DNA of 64,000 nt from an uncultured Prevotellaceae bacterium. Its GTDB lineage: Bacteria > Bacteroidota > Bacteroidia > Bacteroidales > Bacteroidaceae. Location: contig CAMJKP010000008.1 in NCBI GenBank assembly GCA_946406435.1, positions 1-64,000 on the forward strand. Reading direction: 5' to 3'. Shown piece after piece: positions 61,098 through 64,000 of the stretch; within the stretch, counting starts at the first letter, position 1; every line of letters starts with the position of its first letter. The position numbers and the translations under genes were made by a program. The notes beneath the pieces are model-generated. The model was not told where the DNA came from, ran no database searches, and saw only the letters and a list, made by a program, of their open reading frames with translations.

Positions 61098-61100
<3 letters not shown>
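60918..61100. repeat. Palindromic element pair spanning the GH43 start
   Basis: Left part 60918-60950 (GCCCCCCATCCCCCCAAGGG…) is translated within the signal peptide. Right part 61010-61098 has the TAG-free order tail, CCCCCTGGAGGGGG hairpin, CCTTCCCTTTGGGAAGG hairpin and GGGTTAGGTCA. The TCA is the stop codon of the next gene, so the element begins exactly at the stop. Confidence 0.8.
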
Positions 61101-62630
<1,530 letters not shown>

Positions 62631-62718
62631 TTATTGTTAAGATTAGAGGTTAGACTATTCGAAAGGCAAATTACAAAAGATATTACCCTTTAGCCTTTGG
62701 TTATTGAATATTTGAGTG

Positions 62719-62726
62719 CAAAGATA
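62719..62726 (-). promoter_or_regulatory. -7 box of the glycosidase cluster
   Basis: On the minus strand TATCTTTG, 89 bases before the CE6 start codon. Confidence 0.65.
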
Positions 62727-62874
62727 ATAAAAAAACGTAGAAACACCAAAGAATATGATACATAAATTTTGGAAAATCTTCTGTCATTGCTTATAGCAAA
62801 GGACGAAATAGTGTAAAATCGACAATTATTCTCTCTTAATAGGACTTTTCCGACGTATTATTCCTTGTCTCTCC

Positions 62875-62963
62875 TCGCTTGCCTTCGTTCCTCTTTCGTT
62901 CCTGTTTCGTTCCACCTTCGTTTCACCTTCGCTTTGCCTTCGTTCTCTCTTCGCTTCAGATCG
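62875..62963. repeat. 11-bp-phased array, one-sided
   Basis: TCG at 62885, 62896, 62907, 62918, 62929, 62940 and 62951, each exactly 11 apart. The array is C/T-rich throughout with only a short G-rich end (TCGAAGG). It lies between the divergent CE6 and SusC promoters. Confidence 0.9.
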
Positions 62964-63040
62964 AAGGGTAGATAGGCGATAAGGGAAATTTACAAAGAAA
63001 GGATAGTGGAATCAAAGCTGTACTTATAGGGATAAATCAA

Positions 63041-63048
63041 TACTTTTG
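63041..63048 (+). promoter_or_regulatory. Possible distal -7 box (TACTTTTG) toward susC
   Basis: A consensus-like box about 380 bases before the SusC start. Weaker case than the box at 63238. Confidence 0.35.
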
Positions 63049-63100
63049 CCACGTTTTATTTTCTTCATAAAAGATCTGTTCCATAAAAATGACAAAACGC

Positions 63101-63182
63101 GTACAAATTTACCAAATCTGCATTAAATAGGCAGGAGATATCCTTAAAGCCACATTTATCCCGTACAATTTTACCAATTTGG
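63101..63182 (+). promoter_or_regulatory. Direct repeats, candidate operator upstream of the SusC promoter
   Basis: GTACAAATTTACCAAATCTG (63101-63120) and GTACAATTTTACCAATTTGG (63163-63182) match at 16 of 20 positions, 62 bases apart. The nearer copy ends about 56 bases before the -7 box, a plausible place for an activator. Confidence 0.55.
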
Positions 63183-63237
63183 TACACAAAGAAAAGTATA
63201 AGAAACAAAAGACAAGGTGTATGTCGATATTATTCCA

Positions 63238-63245
63238 TACCTTTG
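63238..63245 (+). promoter_or_regulatory. -7 box (TACCTTTG) of the SusC-like gene
   Basis: Consensus TACCTTTG, 179 bases before the ATG at 63424. The predicted leader then holds the 19-bp repeat. Confidence 0.75.
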
Positions 63246-63259
63246 CCGCCGAAAATTCC

Positions 63260-63375
63260 AACTAACTCAACAAAGAAAAACTAACTCGACAAAAAGAAAC
63301 TAACTTGGAAGTAAAAAACTAACTTGGAAGTGTAAAACTGATTTTTTGCGTGTAAAACTAACTTTAAGAGTGTGA
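63260..63375 (+). repeat. Six-unit 19-bp tandem repeat in the susC leader
   Basis: AACTAAC or its variant begins at 63260, 63279, 63298, 63317, 63336 and 63356. The middle units (AACTAACTTGGAAG) are nearly identical. It starts about 8 bases after the predicted transcription start. Confidence 0.85.
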
Positions 63376-63423
63376 CGTTTGGAATTATTGAAACTAATTT
63401 TAACTCAAAAAACATTTTTGTAA

Positions 63424-64000
63424 ATGAACCTAAACTTAAAGAAGGCGACATTAGTGGTTACCATGTCCACCGTTATGATGGGCTTGACGCCACTAACTGT
63501 AGCAGCGGAGACAGCGGGCTCTATGCCTACTGCTCCTGCAAAAACCGGTAAGGTTGTTAGAGGTACCGTAGTTGATTCGCAAGGACCACTGATCGGTGCA
63601 ACCGTAATGGAGAAGGGTACGAACAATGGTACAGTTACTGATTTCGATGGTAACTATTCTCTCAAGGTATCAAATCCAGACGCTGTTCTCGAAGTAAAAT
63701 ATGTAGGCTACCTCACGGAGGAGCTTGCTATTACTGGCATGAGCGTCGTTAATTTCAAACTTAAGGAAGATGGTCATAACCTCAACGAGGTTGTCGTTAT
63801 CGGTTATGGTACTCAGCGTAAGGAGTCTGTAACTGGTTCTGTGGCTTCAATGAAGGGTGACATTATGCGTGAAGTTCCTGGTGCAGACATCACACAGGCA
63901 ATGCAGGGACGTATAGCTGGTGTACAGATGATGCAGACTTCTTCTAAGCCAGGTGCTTCAATGCAGATTCGTGTACGTGGTACTCGTTCACTCACAGCAG
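63424..64000 (+). CDS. SusC/RagA-type TonB-dependent receptor (5' part)
   Basis: The first 192 residues of a SusC-like outer-membrane transporter, cut by the window end. It starts MNLNLKKATLVVTM with a signal peptide to TVAAE, then a carboxypeptidase-like regulatory domain (VRGTVVDSQGPLIGATVMEKGTNNGTVTDFDGNYSLKV, residues 44-115) and the plug start LNEVVVIGYGTQRKESVTGSVASM with the TonB-box-like VVVIGYG. It would import oligosaccharides made by the adjacent enzymes. A SusD-like partner should follow beyond the window. Divergent promoters link it to the glycosidase cluster. Confidence 0.92.
   Translation, partial: MNLNLKKATLVVTMSTVMMGLTPLTVAAETAGSMPTAPAKTGKVVRGTVVDSQGPLIGATVMEKGTNNGTVTDFDGNYSLKVSNPDAVLEVKYVGYLTEELAITGMSVVNFKLKEDGHNLNEVVVIGYGTQRKESVTGSVASMKGDIMREVPGADITQAMQGRIAGVQMMQTSSKPGASMQIRVRGTRSLTA

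Overview
The window comes from a Bacteroidales genome, most likely a gut or rumen Prevotella/Segatella-type organism. This is inferred from three things: many promoters with the Bacteroidetes -7 box TAnnTTTG, several proteins ending in a type IX secretion-like tail (…Y-[DN]-[LI]-x-G-x…KGIYI…GKKxxxK), and a polysaccharide-utilisation locus (PUL) that diverges from a SusC-type receptor. Species cannot be settled from sequence alone. I see no tRNA, rRNA, transposase, phage gene or CRISPR array.

Left part (1-12.9 kb): a FemAB/GNAT-like protein coupled to a transglutaminase-like protein, two secreted proteins of unknown role, a GH51 alpha-L-arabinofuranosidase, and a 1441-residue secreted LamG-type protein with a small companion ORF. 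Then follows a probable minus-strand operon nadA - cysS - U32 hydroxylase - sufE - SNF2 helicase - papain-like lipoprotein (21.3 to 11.9 kb).

Middle (21.6-41 kb): an EamA transporter, two small genes that may be immunity-related, a patatin phospholipase, a probable stand-alone small RNA (25.2 kb), a WG-repeat membrane protein, SPFH and YbjQ proteins, a TerB-like protein with an acyltransferase, an S8 protease, a Wzx-type flippase, a DUF4369/thioredoxin-like protein, an ECF sigma factor with its membrane partner, and the operon rubredoxin - DUF4492 - cydA - cydB.

Right part (41.9-64 kb): ten minus-strand secreted enzymes (GH127/146, two GH31, GH43, a double esterase, GH43, GH3, GH97, GH43-CBM6, CE6-type esterase), divergent from a SusC-like receptor that runs off the edge. 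Together they fit removal of arabinose, xylose, acetyl and perhaps feruloyl groups from a branched arabinoxylan-like glycan. The polymer is an inference.

The most unusual content is non-coding. (1) A GC-rich palindromic element family sits not only between genes but in frame inside proteins: the FemAB-like protein, the S8 protease twice, both ends of DUF4492, and the signal peptides of several glycosidases. (2) Eight intergenic arrays are phased at 11 bp, C-rich in the first half and, in seven of the eight, G-rich in the second. (3) Three regions are built from one short word in alternating orientation. (4) Two different hairpin-bearing 5' leader cassettes are each reused in front of unrelated genes. 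(5) The SusC leader holds a six-unit repeat with a 19-bp period.
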